Assembly (NCBI RefSeq): GCF_003671765.1 | Contig: NZ_QPIB01000009.1 | Span: 585,713-649,712 of the forward strand | Length of the DNA: 64,000 bases | Direction: 5' to 3' | From: Xenophilus sp. E41 | Lineage (GTDB): Bacteria > Pseudomonadota > Gammaproteobacteria > Burkholderiales > Burkholderiaceae_C | Shown: positions 48,795-59,400 of the stretch, piece by piece | How positions within the stretch are numbered: position 1 is the stretch's first letter | How the letters are laid out: each line of letters begins with the position of its first letter | Notes under the pieces: model-generated | What the model saw: the letters and a program-made list of their open reading frames with translations, nothing else | Told to the model about the DNA's origin: nothing | Databases searched by the model: none | Position numbers and translations under genes: made by a program

Positions 48795-49511
48795 TCAGTG
48801 GCCCGAGGCCGCGCTGCTCTGCGCCGCATGGGCGCTGGCGGCCGACAGGTTGCGCTGCAGGATGTTGGAGAACTCCTCGATGAAGGTCTCCAGGGCGATG
48901 GCGATCTTGTCGATCTCGCGCGCGAAGCGGTTGTAGCCCACCACGGCCGGGATGGCGGCGAACAGGCCGATGGCGGTGGCGACCAGCGCCTCGGCGATGC
49001 CGGGCGCGACGGTGGACAGCGTGACCTGCGCCAGCGCAGCGAGGCCGGTGAAGGCATGCATGATCCCCCACACCGTGCCGAAGAGGCCGACGTAGGGCGA
49101 CACCGAGCCGACCGTGGCGAGGAAGGACAGGTTCGATTCGGCGGCGTCCATCTCGCGCTGGAAGCTCGCGCGCATCGCGCGGCGGGCGCCGTCGAGCAGG
49201 GTGCCGGCGTCGCTGATGTGGCGCTCGCGCAGCTTCTGGTACTCGCGCATGCCGGACGCGAAGATGCGCTCCATCGGGCCGGCGAACTTGGCGTTCTGCG
49301 CCGCCGAGGCGAAGAGTTCGTTCAGGCTGGTGCCCGACCAGAACTCGCGCTCGAAGTCTTCGTTGAGCGCGCGCATGCGCTTGAGCGCGAAGAACTTGCG
49401 GATGATCGCGGCCCAGCTGGCCACCGAGATCACGACCAGCAGCAGCACGACGAGCTGCACCGCGAGGCTGGCATGCAGGAGGAGGGTGGTGATCGACAGG
49501 TCTTGGTTCAT
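48795..49511 (-). CDS. tolQ: TolQ proton channel protein
   Basis: This 238-aa MotA/TolQ/ExbB protein has three transmembrane segments, including the conserved APGIAEALVATAIGLFAAIPAVVGYN. It couples proton flow to movement of TolA. It lies 43 bp after the thioesterase gene, in the usual order ybgC-tolQ-tolR-tolA. Confidence 0.93.
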   Translation of the reverse strand: MNQDLSITTLLLHASLAVQLVVLLLVVISVASWAAIIRKFFALKRMRALNEDFEREFWSGTSLNELFASAAQNAKFAGPMERIFASGMREYQKLRERHISDAGTLLDGARRAMRASFQREMDAAESNLSFLATVGSVSPYVGLFGTVWGIMHAFTGLAALAQVTLSTVAPGIAEALVATAIGLFAAIPAVVGYNRFAREIDKIAIALETFIEEFSNILQRNLSAASAHAAQSSAASGH

Positions 49512-49554
49512 GGCATGAAAGGATCGGACGCGATGCGGGCCGGCACGGTGGCGC

Positions 49555-50028
49555 TCAGGACAGCAGGCTCACGCGGGCCGGGCGCTGCGCATCCCTGGGA
49601 GACATGGAGCCGAGAAAACGTTCGAGGGTTCCCACCAGCTCGGTGGGCATACGCGCGGGCCGCATGCGGCCCGCGTCCACCCAGCCGATGCGGATGGACC
49701 CCTCGCAAAGGACGCTATTGTGCTCTGTTTTTGATAGCACACGCTGCGCGATGATCATCGACGCCGGGCCGATCTGCTGCAGCGTGGCCGTGACGAGCAG
49801 CTCGTCGTCGAGACGGGCCGGGCGGTGGTACTTGAGCTGGGTTTCGCTGACGACGAACATGCCGCCGCTGCGCTCGCGCAGCATGCGTTGCTCGATGCCC
49901 ATGGCGCGCAGCCACTCGGTGCGGGCGCGTTCCATGAACTTGAGGTAGTTGGCGTAGAAGACGATGCCCCCGGCGTCGGTGTCTTCCCAGTACACGCGCA
50001 GCGGCAGCGTGAAGCCGTCGGCGCTCAT
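49555..50028 (-). CDS. ybgC: YbgC-type acyl-CoA thioesterase
   Basis: This 157-aa hot-dog thioesterase has the catalytic motif VYWEDTDAGGIVFYANYLKFMERART (the Asp in EDTDAGG). It belongs to the Tol-Pal gene neighbourhood in most proteobacteria. The start at 50028 lies at the edge of the 65-bp tandem repeat, which repeats the ATGAGCGC start context twice upstream. A short segment near LSKTEHNS is encoded by a GCTATCAAAA-type sequence resembling an interspersed element. Confidence 0.92.
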   Translation of the reverse strand: MSADGFTLPLRVYWEDTDAGGIVFYANYLKFMERARTEWLRAMGIEQRMLRERSGGMFVVSETQLKYHRPARLDDELLVTATLQQIGPASMIIAQRVLSKTEHNSVLCEGSIRIGWVDAGRMRPARMPTELVGTLERFLGSMSPRDAQRPARVSLLS

Positions 50029-50150
50029 TGGACTAGCCTCCGTGCTGCGCACTGCCGGTGCGAGCGCCTCCGGAGCGGCCGAGCGGCGCTCATTGGACTA
50101 CCCTCCGTGCTACGCACTGCGGGCGCGAGCGCCTCCGGAGCGGCCGAGCG
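50021..50150. repeat. Two tandem 65-bp repeats between the aminotransferase and ybgC genes
   Basis: Units 50021-50085 and 50086-50150 begin GCGCTCATTGGACTA and differ at only a few bases, with 8 bp of a third unit (GCGCTCAT, 50151-50158). Each contains the hairpin GAGCGCCTCCGGAGCGGC. On the minus strand each unit ends in ATGAGCGC, the ybgC start context, so the duplication created decoy start codons upstream; 65 is not a multiple of 3. Confidence 0.88.
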
Positions 50151-50154
50151 GCGC

Positions 50155-51348
50155 TCATGCCGTCAACGCCTTCAGCCGCGCCGCGGCCTCTTGCAGGTGG
50201 GCCATCGAGCTGGCGGTCGAGAAGCGCACGAAGCGCCGCGTCTCGGCCGTGCCGAAGTCGCGCCCCGGCGTGATCGCGACATGGGCCCGCTTCATCAACT
50301 CGAAGGCGAAGTCCCAGCTCGTGTCCGTGCCCGAGATGCCCAGGCGTTCGGCCAGCGCGCTGCAGTCGGCCCAGGCGTAGAAGGCGCCGTCGGGCATGAC
50401 GGGCACGTCCAGCCCGGTCGCCTGCAATTGCGGGATGAACCAGTCGCGCCGTGCCTTGAACTCGGCGCGGCGGCGTTCGTACTCGGCGATGCTCTCGGGC
50501 TCGAAGCAGGCGAGGGCGGCGTACTGCGAGACGGTGCTCGGGCAGATGAACAGGTTCTGCGCCAGCCGCTCGACCACCGGCACGAGGGCCTCGGGCACCA
50601 CCAGCCAGCCCAGGCGCCAGCCGGTCATGTTGAAGTACTTGCTGAAGCTGTTGATGCTGATGACCTGCTCGTCGATCGCCAGGGCGCTCTGGCCATACGC
50701 GTCATCGTAGGAGAGCCCCAGGTAGATCTCGTCGATCAGCGTGATGCCGCCGCGACGGCGCACGACGTCGTGGATACGGCGCAGTTCGTCGGGGGCGATC
50801 GAGGTGCCGGTCGGGTTGGAGGGCGAGGCGAGCAGCACGCCGCGCGTCCTGTCGGTCCAGGCCGCTTCCACCTTGTCGGCGCTGAGCTGGTAGCGCTCGG
50901 CCGCCGTGGTCGGCACCAGCACGGCCGTGCCCTCCGCGGCGCTCACGAAGTGGCGGTTGCAGGGGTAGCTCGGGTCCGGCATCAGGATCTCGTCGCCGGC
51001 CTCGATCAGGGCCAGGCAGGCGAGCTGCAGCGCGGCCGAAGCCCCGGCCGTGACCACGATGCGGCGAGCGGGCACTTGCAGGCCGAAGCGCTGGGCGTAC
51101 CAGGCGCTGATGCGCTCGCGCAGGGGCTCCAGGCCGGTCGCCTGCGTGTATTGCGTGGCGCCGGCACGCACGGCGCGGGCTGCGGCTTCCTGCACCAGGG
51201 GCGGCGCGGTGAAATCCGGTTCGCCGATGTTCAGGAAGATCATCGGCCGATCGGTGCGGGCCACCTCGCGCGCCAGCACGCCGGCCGCCTTGGCGACCTC
51301 CATCACGTAGAAGGGCTCGATGCGCTCGGCGCGGGAGGCGATCCGCAT
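50155..51348 (-). CDS. Class I/II PLP-dependent aminotransferase
   Basis: This 397-aa fold-type I aminotransferase has the Schiff-base Lys in SFSKYFNMTGWRLGW, NPTG loop SPSNPTGTS, YLGLSYDD and C-terminal Arg in RRFVRFSTAS. It resembles aspartate/aromatic-type aminotransferases. The start at 51348 gives the family N-terminus RIEPFYVMEVAKAA. It lies 14 bp after nusB. Substrate specificity is not evident. Confidence 0.9.
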   Translation of the reverse strand: MRIASRAERIEPFYVMEVAKAAGVLAREVARTDRPMIFLNIGEPDFTAPPLVQEAAARAVRAGATQYTQATGLEPLRERISAWYAQRFGLQVPARRIVVTAGASAALQLACLALIEAGDEILMPDPSYPCNRHFVSAAEGTAVLVPTTAAERYQLSADKVEAAWTDRTRGVLLASPSNPTGTSIAPDELRRIHDVVRRRGGITLIDEIYLGLSYDDAYGQSALAIDEQVISINSFSKYFNMTGWRLGWLVVPEALVPVVERLAQNLFICPSTVSQYAALACFEPESIAEYERRRAEFKARRDWFIPQLQATGLDVPVMPDGAFYAWADCSALAERLGISGTDTSWDFAFELMKRAHVAITPGRDFGTAETRRFVRFSTASSMAHLQEAAARLKALTA

Positions 51349-51362
51349 GGTGCGTCCCGCCT

Positions 51363-51863
51363 TCAGCCGCGCAGCTTGCCGGCGGCGCGGTCGGCGTCCA
51401 CCTCGGGCGCGCGCAGCTTCGGGGCCAGGCCGTTGAGCACGCCGTTGACGTACTTGTGGCCGTCGGTGCCGCCGAATTCCTTGGCCAGCTCCACGCACTC
51501 GTTGATGACCACGCGCCACGGCACGTCGGCGCAGTGGCGGAATTCGTAGACGCCGATCCACATGACGGCATGTTCGATGGGCGAGATCTCCTCGAGCTTG
51601 CGGTCGAGCAGGGGCGCGATGAGGCCGTCGAATTCGGCCGACTCGCGGATCGAGCCGTGCAGCAGCGCGTCGTAATGGGCCGAGTCGGCCTTGTGGAAGC
51701 CGGAGAGGTCGCGCGTGAAGGCGTCGATGGACTCGGGCTCGTTGCGCCCGACGAGGTGCTGGTACAGCGCCTGGACGGCGAACTCGCGCGCCCGCGTGCG
51801 GGCCGAGCGGGACGAGGCCTTGCGCGGCGCACTGGCGCGCGGGGGCGGGGTGGTCTCGCTCAT
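51363..51863 (-). CDS. nusB: Transcription antitermination factor NusB
   Basis: This 166-aa RNA-binding protein of the rRNA antitermination complex has a basic N-terminal tail followed by [23 protein letters not shown] and the C-terminal core [32 protein letters not shown]. The ATG overlaps the ribH stop by 4 bp, the conserved ribH-nusB order. Confidence 0.95.
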   Translation of the reverse strand: MSETTPPPRASAPRKASSRSARTRAREFAVQALYQHLVGRNEPESIDAFTRDLSGFHKADSAHYDALLHGSIRESAEFDGLIAPLLDRKLEEISPIEHAVMWIGVYEFRHCADVPWRVVINECVELAKEFGGTDGHKYVNGVLNGLAPKLRAPEVDADRAAGKLRG

Positions 51864-52333
51864 GCCGCGGCCGCCATGTTCTTCACCAGCAGCGCCATCT
51901 CGACGGCAACCTGGGCGGCGTCGCGGCCCTTGTCGGTCTGGCGCGCCACGGCCTGCTCGAGGTTCTCGGTGGTCAGGATGGCGTTGGCGATCGGCAGGTG
52001 GTGGTCGAGGCCGATGCGAGTCACGCCGGCGCCGGATTCGTTGGCCACCAGTTCGAAGTGGTAGGTCTCGCCGCGGATGATGCAGCCCAAGGCCACCAGC
52101 GCGTCGTAGCCGCCGCGGCGCGCCATCGCCTGCAGCGCCAGCGGCACCTCGAGCGCACCGGGCACCAGTTGGTGGTCGATGCGCTCGGCCTTCACGCCGA
52201 GCCTGTCGAGCTCGGCCAGGCAGGCCGAGGCCAGCGCGTTCGTGATGTCTTCGTTGAAACGGGCCTGCACGATGCCGATGCGCAGGCTGCTGCCGTCGAG
52301 CGGGCCGGCCGCTCCCTTGTTGGCGTTGAGCAT
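51860..52333 (-). CDS. ribH: 6,7-dimethyl-8-ribityllumazine synthase
   Basis: This 157-aa enzyme condenses 5-amino-6-ribitylaminouracil with dihydroxybutanone phosphate, the penultimate riboflavin step. Active-site motifs: [43 protein letters not shown], and the catalytic His region [17 protein letters not shown]. It follows ribBA by 12 bp. Confidence 0.95.
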   Translation of the reverse strand: MLNANKGAAGPLDGSSLRIGIVQARFNEDITNALASACLAELDRLGVKAERIDHQLVPGALEVPLALQAMARRGGYDALVALGCIIRGETYHFELVANESGAGVTRIGLDHHLPIANAILTTENLEQAVARQTDKGRDAAQVAVEMALLVKNMAAAA

Positions 52334-52345
52334 TTTTTTCGAGGT

Positions 52346-53509
52346 CTATTCTTTGGTGATGTAGCCGGCGATCTCGAGGCCATAGCCTGCCGCCATGCTG
52401 GGCATGCGTCGTGGCGTGCCCATGAGTTGCATCTTCTGCACGCCGCACTCGCGCAGCACCTGGGCGCCGACGCCGTAGCTGCGCAGGTCCATGCGGCCAC
52501 GCTCGGGGGCTTGCGCCGGCCGGGCCGTGCCCTCGAACTGGGCCAGCAGTTCGCCAGCGCTTTCGCCGCAATTGAGCAGAACGGCCACGCCCTTGCCTTC
52601 GGCCGCGATGTGGGCCAGGCTGGCGTCGAGGCTCCAGGAATGCATGGGGCGCTCGAGCTCGAGCGCGTCGAGCACCGACAGCGGCTCGTGCACGCGCACC
52701 GGGATCACCTCGTCGGCGCCCCACTGGCCGCGCACCAGCGCGAGATGCACGCCGTGGCTGGGCTTGTCCTTGAAGGCATGCAGCGTGAACCAGCCGTGCG
52801 CGGTGCGGATCTCGCGGCTGCCGACGCGCTCGACGAGTGTCTCGGTGCGGCTGCGGTATTCGATGAGCGCGGCGATGGTGCCGATCTTCAGGCCGTGCTC
52901 GGCCGCGAACAGCTGCAGGTCGGGCAGGCGGGCCATGGTCCCGTCCTCGTTCATCACTTCGCAGATGACCGAGGCGGGCGAGCACCCGGCCATGGCGGCC
53001 AGGTCGCAACCGGCTTCGGTGTGGCCGGCGCGCATGAGCACGCCGCCGTCGACCGCCTGCAGCGGGAAGATGTGGCCCGGCTGCACCAGGTCGGCCGCGA
53101 CGGCGTTCGGCGCGACGGCGGCCTGCACGGTGCGGGCGCGGTCGGCGGCGGAGATGCCCGTGGTCACGCCTTCGGCGGCTTCGATGGACACGGTGAAGGC
53201 GGTCGAGTGCTTGGCGCCATTGCGCGTCACCATGGGCGGCAGGTTCAGGCGCTCGCACATCTCGCGCGAGAGCGTCAGGCAGATCAGGCCGCGGGCATGG
53301 CGGGCCATGAAGTTGATCGCCTGCGGCGTGACGTGGTCGGCCGCCAGGACGATGTCGCCCTCGTTCTCGCGGTCTTCCTCGTCGACCAGGATGACCATGC
53401 GGCCGGCCCGCATGTCGGCCACGATCTCCTCCACCGAGGAGATGGGGGCGGCTTCGATCGGCGCCTTGCGACCGGCGGCGGGGTTGAGGGAGGTGACGGA
53501 GGCGTTCAT
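52346..53509 (-). CDS. ribBA: 3,4-dihydroxy-2-butanone-4-phosphate synthase with degenerate GTP cyclohydrolase II domain
   Basis: This 387-aa protein has a RibB domain (residues about 20-225: [54 protein letters not shown]) that is complete. The RibA-like half (about 230-387) lacks the Cys zinc ligands of GTP cyclohydrolase II (no FGSxRCDCGxQ motif; [15 protein letters not shown] stands in that region), so it is probably inactive. A separate ribA is then expected elsewhere. Its ATG overlaps the ribE stop by 4 bp. Confidence 0.92.
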   Translation of the reverse strand: MNASVTSLNPAAGRKAPIEAAPISSVEEIVADMRAGRMVILVDEEDRENEGDIVLAADHVTPQAINFMARHARGLICLTLSREMCERLNLPPMVTRNGAKHSTAFTVSIEAAEGVTTGISAADRARTVQAAVAPNAVAADLVQPGHIFPLQAVDGGVLMRAGHTEAGCDLAAMAGCSPASVICEVMNEDGTMARLPDLQLFAAEHGLKIGTIAALIEYRSRTETLVERVGSREIRTAHGWFTLHAFKDKPSHGVHLALVRGQWGADEVIPVRVHEPLSVLDALELERPMHSWSLDASLAHIAAEGKGVAVLLNCGESAGELLAQFEGTARPAQAPERGRMDLRSYGVGAQVLRECGVQKMQLMGTPRRMPSMAAGYGLEIAGYITKE

Positions 53510-54153
53510 GGTTGCAGGCCGGTGGTGGGCAGGGCGCCCGCCTGGAGCATGCGCTCCACGTAGCGGGCGACGGTGTCGATCTCGAGGTTCACGCGGCTGC
53601 CGGCGCGCAACTGCCCCAGGCCGGTGTGTTCCACCGTGTGGGGAATGAGGTTGATGCTGATCTCGGTGCCCTCGGCCGCGTCCTTGACGCTGTTGACGGT
53701 GAGGCTGACGCCGTTGACCGTGATGGAGCCCTTGTAGGCCAGGAAGCGGGCAAGGGCCGGCGGGGCCACCACGCGCAATTCCCAACTTTCGCCCTGCGGC
53801 GCGAAGTGGCTGACGGTGCCGATGCCGTCGACGTGGCCCGAGACGATGTGGCCGCCGAGCCGGTCGTGGGCGCGCAGCGCCTTCTCGAGGTTGACGGCAG
53901 TGCCGGCGTCGGCCAGCCCGGCGGTCTTGTCCAGCGATTCGGCCGAGATGTCGATGGTGAACTGGCCGGCTGAGGCATCGAAGCTCGTGACGGTCATGCA
54001 GGCGCCGTTGAGCGCGATGCTGTCACCGAGCCCCACGTCGTCCAGGTAGCCCGGCGGTGCCGAGATGGACAGGCGCTTGCCGTGGGCGGAGGAGGAGCCG
54101 AGGTCGTGGACGGCGGCGATGCGCCCCACGCCGGTGATGATGCCGGTGAACAT
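53506..54153 (-). CDS. ribE: Riboflavin synthase alpha subunit
   Basis: This 215-aa enzyme has two lumazine-binding repeats, [12 protein letters not shown]...[12 protein letters not shown] and [15 protein letters not shown]...[11 protein letters not shown], and dismutates two lumazines to riboflavin. It lies 46 bp after ribD and is coupled to ribBA by overlap. No room for an FMN riboswitch exists between ribD and ribE. Confidence 0.95.
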   Translation of the reverse strand: MFTGIITGVGRIAAVHDLGSSSAHGKRLSISAPPGYLDDVGLGDSIALNGACMTVTSFDASAGQFTIDISAESLDKTAGLADAGTAVNLEKALRAHDRLGGHIVSGHVDGIGTVSHFAPQGESWELRVVAPPALARFLAYKGSITVNGVSLTVNSVKDAAEGTEISINLIPHTVEHTGLGQLRAGSRVNLEIDTVARYVERMLQAGALPTTGLQP

Positions 54154-54199
54154 AACCCGGCATTTTCGCAGAGAAGCGCGACGCCGCCCCGGGCAAACC

Positions 54200-55324
54200 C
54201 TAGAAGGCGTCGCGGCCGGTCACCCGCGCGACGATGCGCAGGTCGCCGCCCAGGCGGTCCACCGAGCGAAATTCCAGCGGCAGCGCGCCCGCGAGCGAGC
54301 TCAGCGGCCCGTCGGCGAAGGCGTTGGAGGCGATGCCCAGGCCGTCGCCGAGCAGCTTGGGGGCGAGGTACAGCAGCAGTTCGTCGACCAGGCCTTCGCG
54401 CAGCAGCGAACCGTTGAGCTTGTGGCCGGCCTCGACGTGCAGTTCGTTCACTTCACGCCGCGCCAGGTCGGTCATGAGGGCGGCGAGGTCGACCTTGCCC
54501 TGCGTGTTGGGCAGGTAGGTAATCGTCGCGCCACGTGCTTCCAGCGCCGCTGCCTTGGCATCGTTTCGGGCTGCAGCGTAGATCCAGACTGGGCGAGGTG
54601 CTATGAAAATATGAGCGTCGAGCGGTGTCTGGAGCTGGCTGTCGACCACCACCAGCTGCGGCTGGCGGGCGGCGTCCGCATGACGGACGTCCAGGCGGGG
54701 GTTGTCGTCCAGCACCGTGCCCACGCCCGTGAGGATGGCGCTGGCGCGGGCGCGCCAGGCATGCCCGTCGGCGCGCGCAGCCTCGCCGGTGATCCACTGG
54801 CTGGCGCCATTGGGCAGCGCGGTCTTGCCGTCGAGCGAGGCCGCGGTCTTGAGCCGCACCCAGGGGGTCTTGCGCACCATGCGGCTGAAGAAACCGATGT
54901 TCAGCTCGCGCGACTCGGCGGCGCCGGGGCCGACCTCCACCTCCACCCCTGCCGCCCGCAGCCGCTCGAAGCCCTGCCCGGCGACCAGCGGGTTGGGATC
55001 GGCGAGGGAGGCAACCACCCTGCGCACGCCGGCAGCCGTCAGCGCATCGCAGCAGGGGCCGGTGCGGCCGTGGTGGGAGCAGGGTTCCAGCGTGACGTAG
55101 GCCGTCGCGCCTTCGGTCGTGTGGCCGCGCGCTGCGGCGTCGCGCAGGGCCATGATTTCGGCGTGGGGGCCGCCCGCAGGCTGTGTCGAACCATGGCCGA
55201 TCACCTCGCCATTCCCGTCGACCAACACGCAGCCGACGCTGGGATTCGGCGGCGTGCGGTTCCGGCTTCCGCGAGCGGCATCCAGGGCCGCGACCATGTG
55301 GGGAGAGACCGGGGAGGACGACAC
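54200..55324 (-). CDS. ribD: Bifunctional riboflavin biosynthesis deaminase/reductase
   Basis: This 374-aa protein has an N-terminal deaminase with zinc motif GPHAEIMAL...TLEPCSHHGRTGPCCDAL and a C-terminal RibD_C reductase (WVRLKTAASLDGKTALPNGASQWITG). First gene of the rib run. It starts 37 bp after the last minor-pilin gene, with no obvious terminator or FMN riboswitch between. Confidence 0.95.
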   Translation of the reverse strand: MSSSPVSPHMVAALDAARGSRNRTPPNPSVGCVLVDGNGEVIGHGSTQPAGGPHAEIMALRDAAARGHTTEGATAYVTLEPCSHHGRTGPCCDALTAAGVRRVVASLADPNPLVAGQGFERLRAAGVEVEVGPGAAESRELNIGFFSRMVRKTPWVRLKTAASLDGKTALPNGASQWITGEAARADGHAWRARASAILTGVGTVLDDNPRLDVRHADAARQPQLVVVDSQLQTPLDAHIFIAPRPVWIYAAARNDAKAAALEARGATITYLPNTQGKVDLAALMTDLARREVNELHVEAGHKLNGSLLREGLVDELLLYLAPKLLGDGLGIASNAFADGPLSSLAGALPLEFRSVDRLGGDLRIVARVTGRDAF

Positions 55325-55361
55325 GATGGCGCGATCATAGTGGGCGCCGAATGCGTGCGCG

Positions 55362-55943
55362 TCAGCTGCCGCTGGTCGGCGGGCAAGCGCCGTCGGTGGG
55401 GCTGGCGGGGGTGCAGATGCGGACGCGGCCCGTCGCTGCGAGGATGAGGCGCCGTGTCTGCCTGTAGGCGGTGCTCGCCGGCACGTCGTTGCGCACGAGG
55501 CTCAGCGTCAGGTTGCCCGCGGAGCCGTCGGTCTGCGTGGCGAAGCCGCTGCCGTCGTAGCGAAGGTAGGGGCGCGCTTCAGCGGCGGTGCGGGTGCCGG
55601 AGGCTTCCAGGTAGGCCGGCCAGGGTGTCGTCTCCTGCAGGAACAGCACATCTTTGGCGGGGTCGAAGGCGCCGTCGCGGTCCATGTCCACGAAGGCGAT
55701 GAATCCGTTCTTCCAGCCTCCCGGCTGGGCGATCACCATCGCGGGCCGATTGCGTTTCATCGCCTCCGAGCGCGCAGCAGCCAAGGCGCTGCTCAGGTTG
55801 TTGGCCGCCGAAGTGAGGTTGGAATTGCGCACGAAATCGGTGAGATGGGGCGCGGCCATCGTGGCGAGGACGGCCAGGATGGCCAGCGTCACCATCATCT
55901 CGATCAACGTGAAAGCGCGCGCACGGGACCGGATCGCCGTCAT
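55362..55943 (-). CDS. fimT: GspH/FimT-family minor pseudopilin
   Basis: This 193-aa prepilin has the type III signal RARAFTLIEMMVTLAILAVLATMAAP; cleavage would follow Ala rather than the usual Gly. The C-terminal GspH domain is followed by a tail with a possible Cys pair (RICTPASPTDGACPP). Last gene of the minor-pilin operon, overlapping pilE by 4 bp. Confidence 0.88.
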   Translation of the reverse strand: MTAIRSRARAFTLIEMMVTLAILAVLATMAAPHLTDFVRNSNLTSAANNLSSALAAARSEAMKRNRPAMVIAQPGGWKNGFIAFVDMDRDGAFDPAKDVLFLQETTPWPAYLEASGTRTAAEARPYLRYDGSGFATQTDGSAGNLTLSLVRNDVPASTAYRQTRRLILAATGRVRICTPASPTDGACPPTSGS

Positions 55944-56401
55944 TTCCAGCAGACTCCCTTGCTGCTGTCGGTGCAGCCTTTTTCGCCCGTGCTCGTGATC
56001 CACAGATCTCCGATGGGGTCGGCACGCCGGGGCACAGCGGTGAGTTTGACGCAAAGGGCGAGCGCGATGCCGGCCTGGCAAGCTTCGGCCTTCATCAGGT
56101 AGCTGGCTGCTGCCGCCCCCGAATCGCCGGACCATGTCTTGAAGGCGGCGCTCGTATCACCGAGCGACACTGCCTTGTAGGTCCCCTGTTGCGTCATGTA
56201 CCGTTCCTGCTGCTGCATGAATTCGGTAAGCGCTGCGCGAGCTTCGGCACGCCGCCCTTTCAGGACCGAGTCCCGGTAGGTCGGGTAGGCGATCGCCGCC
56301 AGGATGCCGATGGCCACCACGACGATCATGACTTCGATCAGCGTGAAGCCGGCCATTCGCCCTTGGCTTCGCTGCGAGCGGCGAAAGGAAGGCATGGTCA
56401 T
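55940..56401 (-). CDS. pilE: Type IV pilin-like protein (PilE type)
   Basis: This 153-aa pilin has leader-peptidase site MAG-FTLIEVMIVVVAIGILAAIAYP, Glu5 included, and a Cys pair near each of the ends of the D-region (KAEACQAG...LCVKL, GCTDSSKGVCWK). The start at 56401 overlaps the pilY1 stop (ATGA). It is encoded with the minor pilins and so is probably a priming-complex pilin. Confidence 0.88.
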   Translation of the reverse strand: MTMPSFRRSQRSQGRMAGFTLIEVMIVVVAIGILAAIAYPTYRDSVLKGRRAEARAALTEFMQQQERYMTQQGTYKAVSLGDTSAAFKTWSGDSGAAAASYLMKAEACQAGIALALCVKLTAVPRRADPIGDLWITSTGEKGCTDSSKGVCWK

Positions 56402-59400
56402 GGTTGGCTGTGCAGATCGTCGTAGTTGGTGATGCGGCGCCATGACAGGCGTCCGACCAGGCTCTTGTGCTTCAGCAGCTCGGAGTCGATCTTCACCCGC
56501 CCCGTCCCGCCCGAGCCCTGGCCGATGAGGGTGCCGGTCACCGTCTTGTAGCGTTGCCCTGCGCTGTCGGAGTCCGAATAGCTCGCGCCGGCATTCAGCA
56601 CCAGGGGCTCGCCCAGCAGGCCGAGGGTCGACGCCCGGCTGCTGCCTTTTCCGGTGGCGATGTTCAGCACGTACTGGTTGCCGCCGCCCAGTCCGCACGG
56701 GTCGGCCGCGTCGGGCGGAATCAGGCTGCCGAAGATGAGCGCCGTGCCCAGCCCCGCGGCGCTGCTGACCTGGCGCTCTCCGCGCGCGAGGAAGTCGAAA
56801 TACCAGCCCGAGCGCTGCGTCTTGTCGCCATCGCTGGTCGCATGGCCCCAGAGGAAATCGGGCATGCCGACCGATCCGTCGGCGGCGACCGTCCCGCCGG
56901 CCAGTCGGCCTCGGCCGGCAATGCCCGCGCCGCTCTCGGTCTGCGAGCTGTCGTCGTCGTAGAGGGCGTAGACCGACTGCACCTGGGTACTGGCACTGAT
57001 CTGGTTGTCGGCGCCTTCCAGATACTTGCCGGTGCCGAAGGACACGATCACGCTGCCGGCGGGACCGGAGATGAGACTGGGCGGCATGGAGATCGGTTGA
57101 CGCACGTCCGCTGCGTCCTTGGCCACATACAGGGGCAGTGGGTCGCCGCCGCTCACGAAGGGCGAGAGGTACTTGCTCGTCCACTGCGCTTGCGACGTCG
57201 GCCGCGAGAAATCGAACTTCCACAGGTTGCCGTGCAAATCGCCCGCGTAGATGCGCTGCACCTCGCCGGCAGGCCCCGAGGTGGCGCGGAACTCGATCAC
57301 GCCGGGCGCCATGCCGGTTGCCACCGCGTCGCTGACCGGCAGCGACAACTTGAAGTAGTTCGTGCCGAGCACCCAGGCGGCGCCCGCCGGCTTGGACAGG
57401 TCCAGCAAGAACAAGGCGGGCTTGCCGCTCGTACTGGCATGCCCGTCCGGCGCCGTGTTGTTGACCCCGCTCGCCACCACGGCGAACGAGCGGTACGTGG
57501 CGGTGGTTGCGTTCGAGGCGCTGGTCCGAAAGCGCAGGATCTGCGGCCGGCCGACCACGTTGCCGAGGTCGAGGTCGTCGCGGTCGGTGAATTCCCACAG
57601 CACCTTGCCGGCGTCGAAAGCCGCGGGATTGCTCACGTCCAGCGCGTAGACGCCCTGTCCGCCGGCGCCCGTGCCGCCCACGAGCACGGTCTTCCATGTG
57701 GTGGTGCTGCCACTGACGATCTCGGCCTCGGCCACGCGGGGCGTCGCATCGACGAAGCTCTGGTGCGCGCTGGTGCCGTAGGTGGGGGAGGTCAAGAGCG
57801 ACAGGCGCGCGCCCATCCAGCTCGGGATGTAGGCGAACAGTTCGGCGCCCGTGGCGGCATCGAACGCGTGCAGCATGCCGTCGTTGGCTCCGGCGTACAC
57901 GGCAGCGGGCCGGCTCTTGTAGGTGTCGTAGAAGCTGCGGTAGGCGTCCGTGCTGTAGCGCTGCGAGGGCGCCCCCGCATAGACGACGCCGGAGTTGATC
58001 ACGTCACCGAGGCGGCTGGCGCGTTGGCGAAAGAGGCTGCCTTCGTCCCTTCGTACGCCGCGGATGAAATCCAGGCGCTTCTCGCCCAGGCCATCGGCGG
58101 GGCTGCCGGGCGCAGGACGATTCAGCTGTTCCTTCAGGCGCTCATTGGCAGCGGCCCCGCCGCTTTCGATCTGGTTCCAACGCAGTTCGGTGGCGGCCCC
58201 TGCGCTGCGGTCGACTTTGCCGACGAAGATCTTGCGGAGATCGGGATCGGCCCGGTCCAGCAGTGCTGCGGCCGACCACAGCGGCGCGCTGCCCACGTCG
58301 ATGGTGCCATCTGCAGCCAGCACCAGGGGCGTCGCGACCACATTGCCGCTCCAGCGGTCGGGATTGAAGCTGGCCTGATAGATGGCCGCGCCGCCGGGAC
58401 CGACTTCCTGGGCCGACACCGAGCCGCCAGCAATGCTGTTGGCGCTGCTCGCGATGTTGGCGAACATCTCGTCCAGGCCCCGGAGGATGAGCTCCGGACT
58501 GCTCGCCAGATAGAAAGTCAGCGCATCGCCGCGAGGCGTGCCCGGACGTTCCCAGCCGCCGTTGTCGATCGTTTGGCCGTCCTTGCCGAGAAAGGGGTGG
58601 CCGAAGCCCGAACTGTCCTTGAAACCTCCGTACTTCGCGGCCAGGAAGTATTTGCTGCGCATCCGTTCTTCGTTCTCACCGCCCCCCACCTGATTGTGGT
58701 TCTCGTCCACGTCGAGCGCATAGGTCTTCACTCGCATGCCTGGACGCTGCTTGCTGGGGCCATCTCCCGCTGTCCAGGCCTTGCCGCGAATGTCGTGCGT
58801 GGCCGCCCAGTACGCCATGCCGGCAATGTAGTAGTTCGTGTGGTTGCCGTAGATTTGATCGCCGAGGTTTGCCAAAGAGCCTAAGGGGCGCTCAGGCGAA
58901 GCTGCAGGGTTCGGGTTTGTGGCTTTTCTGCCGCTGACGCCATTGCCGTCCGTGTAGCTCATGCCGCCGTTGCTGGCGAAGCTGCCCACGACGTTGGTCC
59001 AGAACCTGAAGTCGGGCTCGTTGTCGGCATCGTTGGCCGCTCTCGTGCGGTCCACGCCGTCATCGATCGTGTTGCCGGGGATGAACTTGTCGTAATGCGT
59101 GTTGACGTCGCCGATCGTCATGATGTTGTTCTTGACACAGGCGTAGTTCTTCGCGGGCGAACCGTTCGCATCCGGGTCGACCCAATCGGTGTAGACGGGA
59201 AATCCGTCCTTCATGCCATCGGTCATGTCCTTGGTAGCTTCAGGCGTCGGCGGCTTGCCCTGCAGGTATCGCAAGGCCTCGTAGTAGAGCTCGTTGATGG
59301 GGTCGTAGGTCTTGTACATCCCGGCCACGGGGCCGGTCCGGCCGAAGCGGTTCAGATAGTTGAGAACCCCACTGATGCGCTCGGGAGCGCCATCGGGGTT

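Noticed and set aside
55325-55361. Possible FMN riboswitch ahead of ribD
   Set aside because: Only 37 bp lie between fimT and ribD and no RFN-element motifs are present; the ribE and ribBA leaders are also too short.
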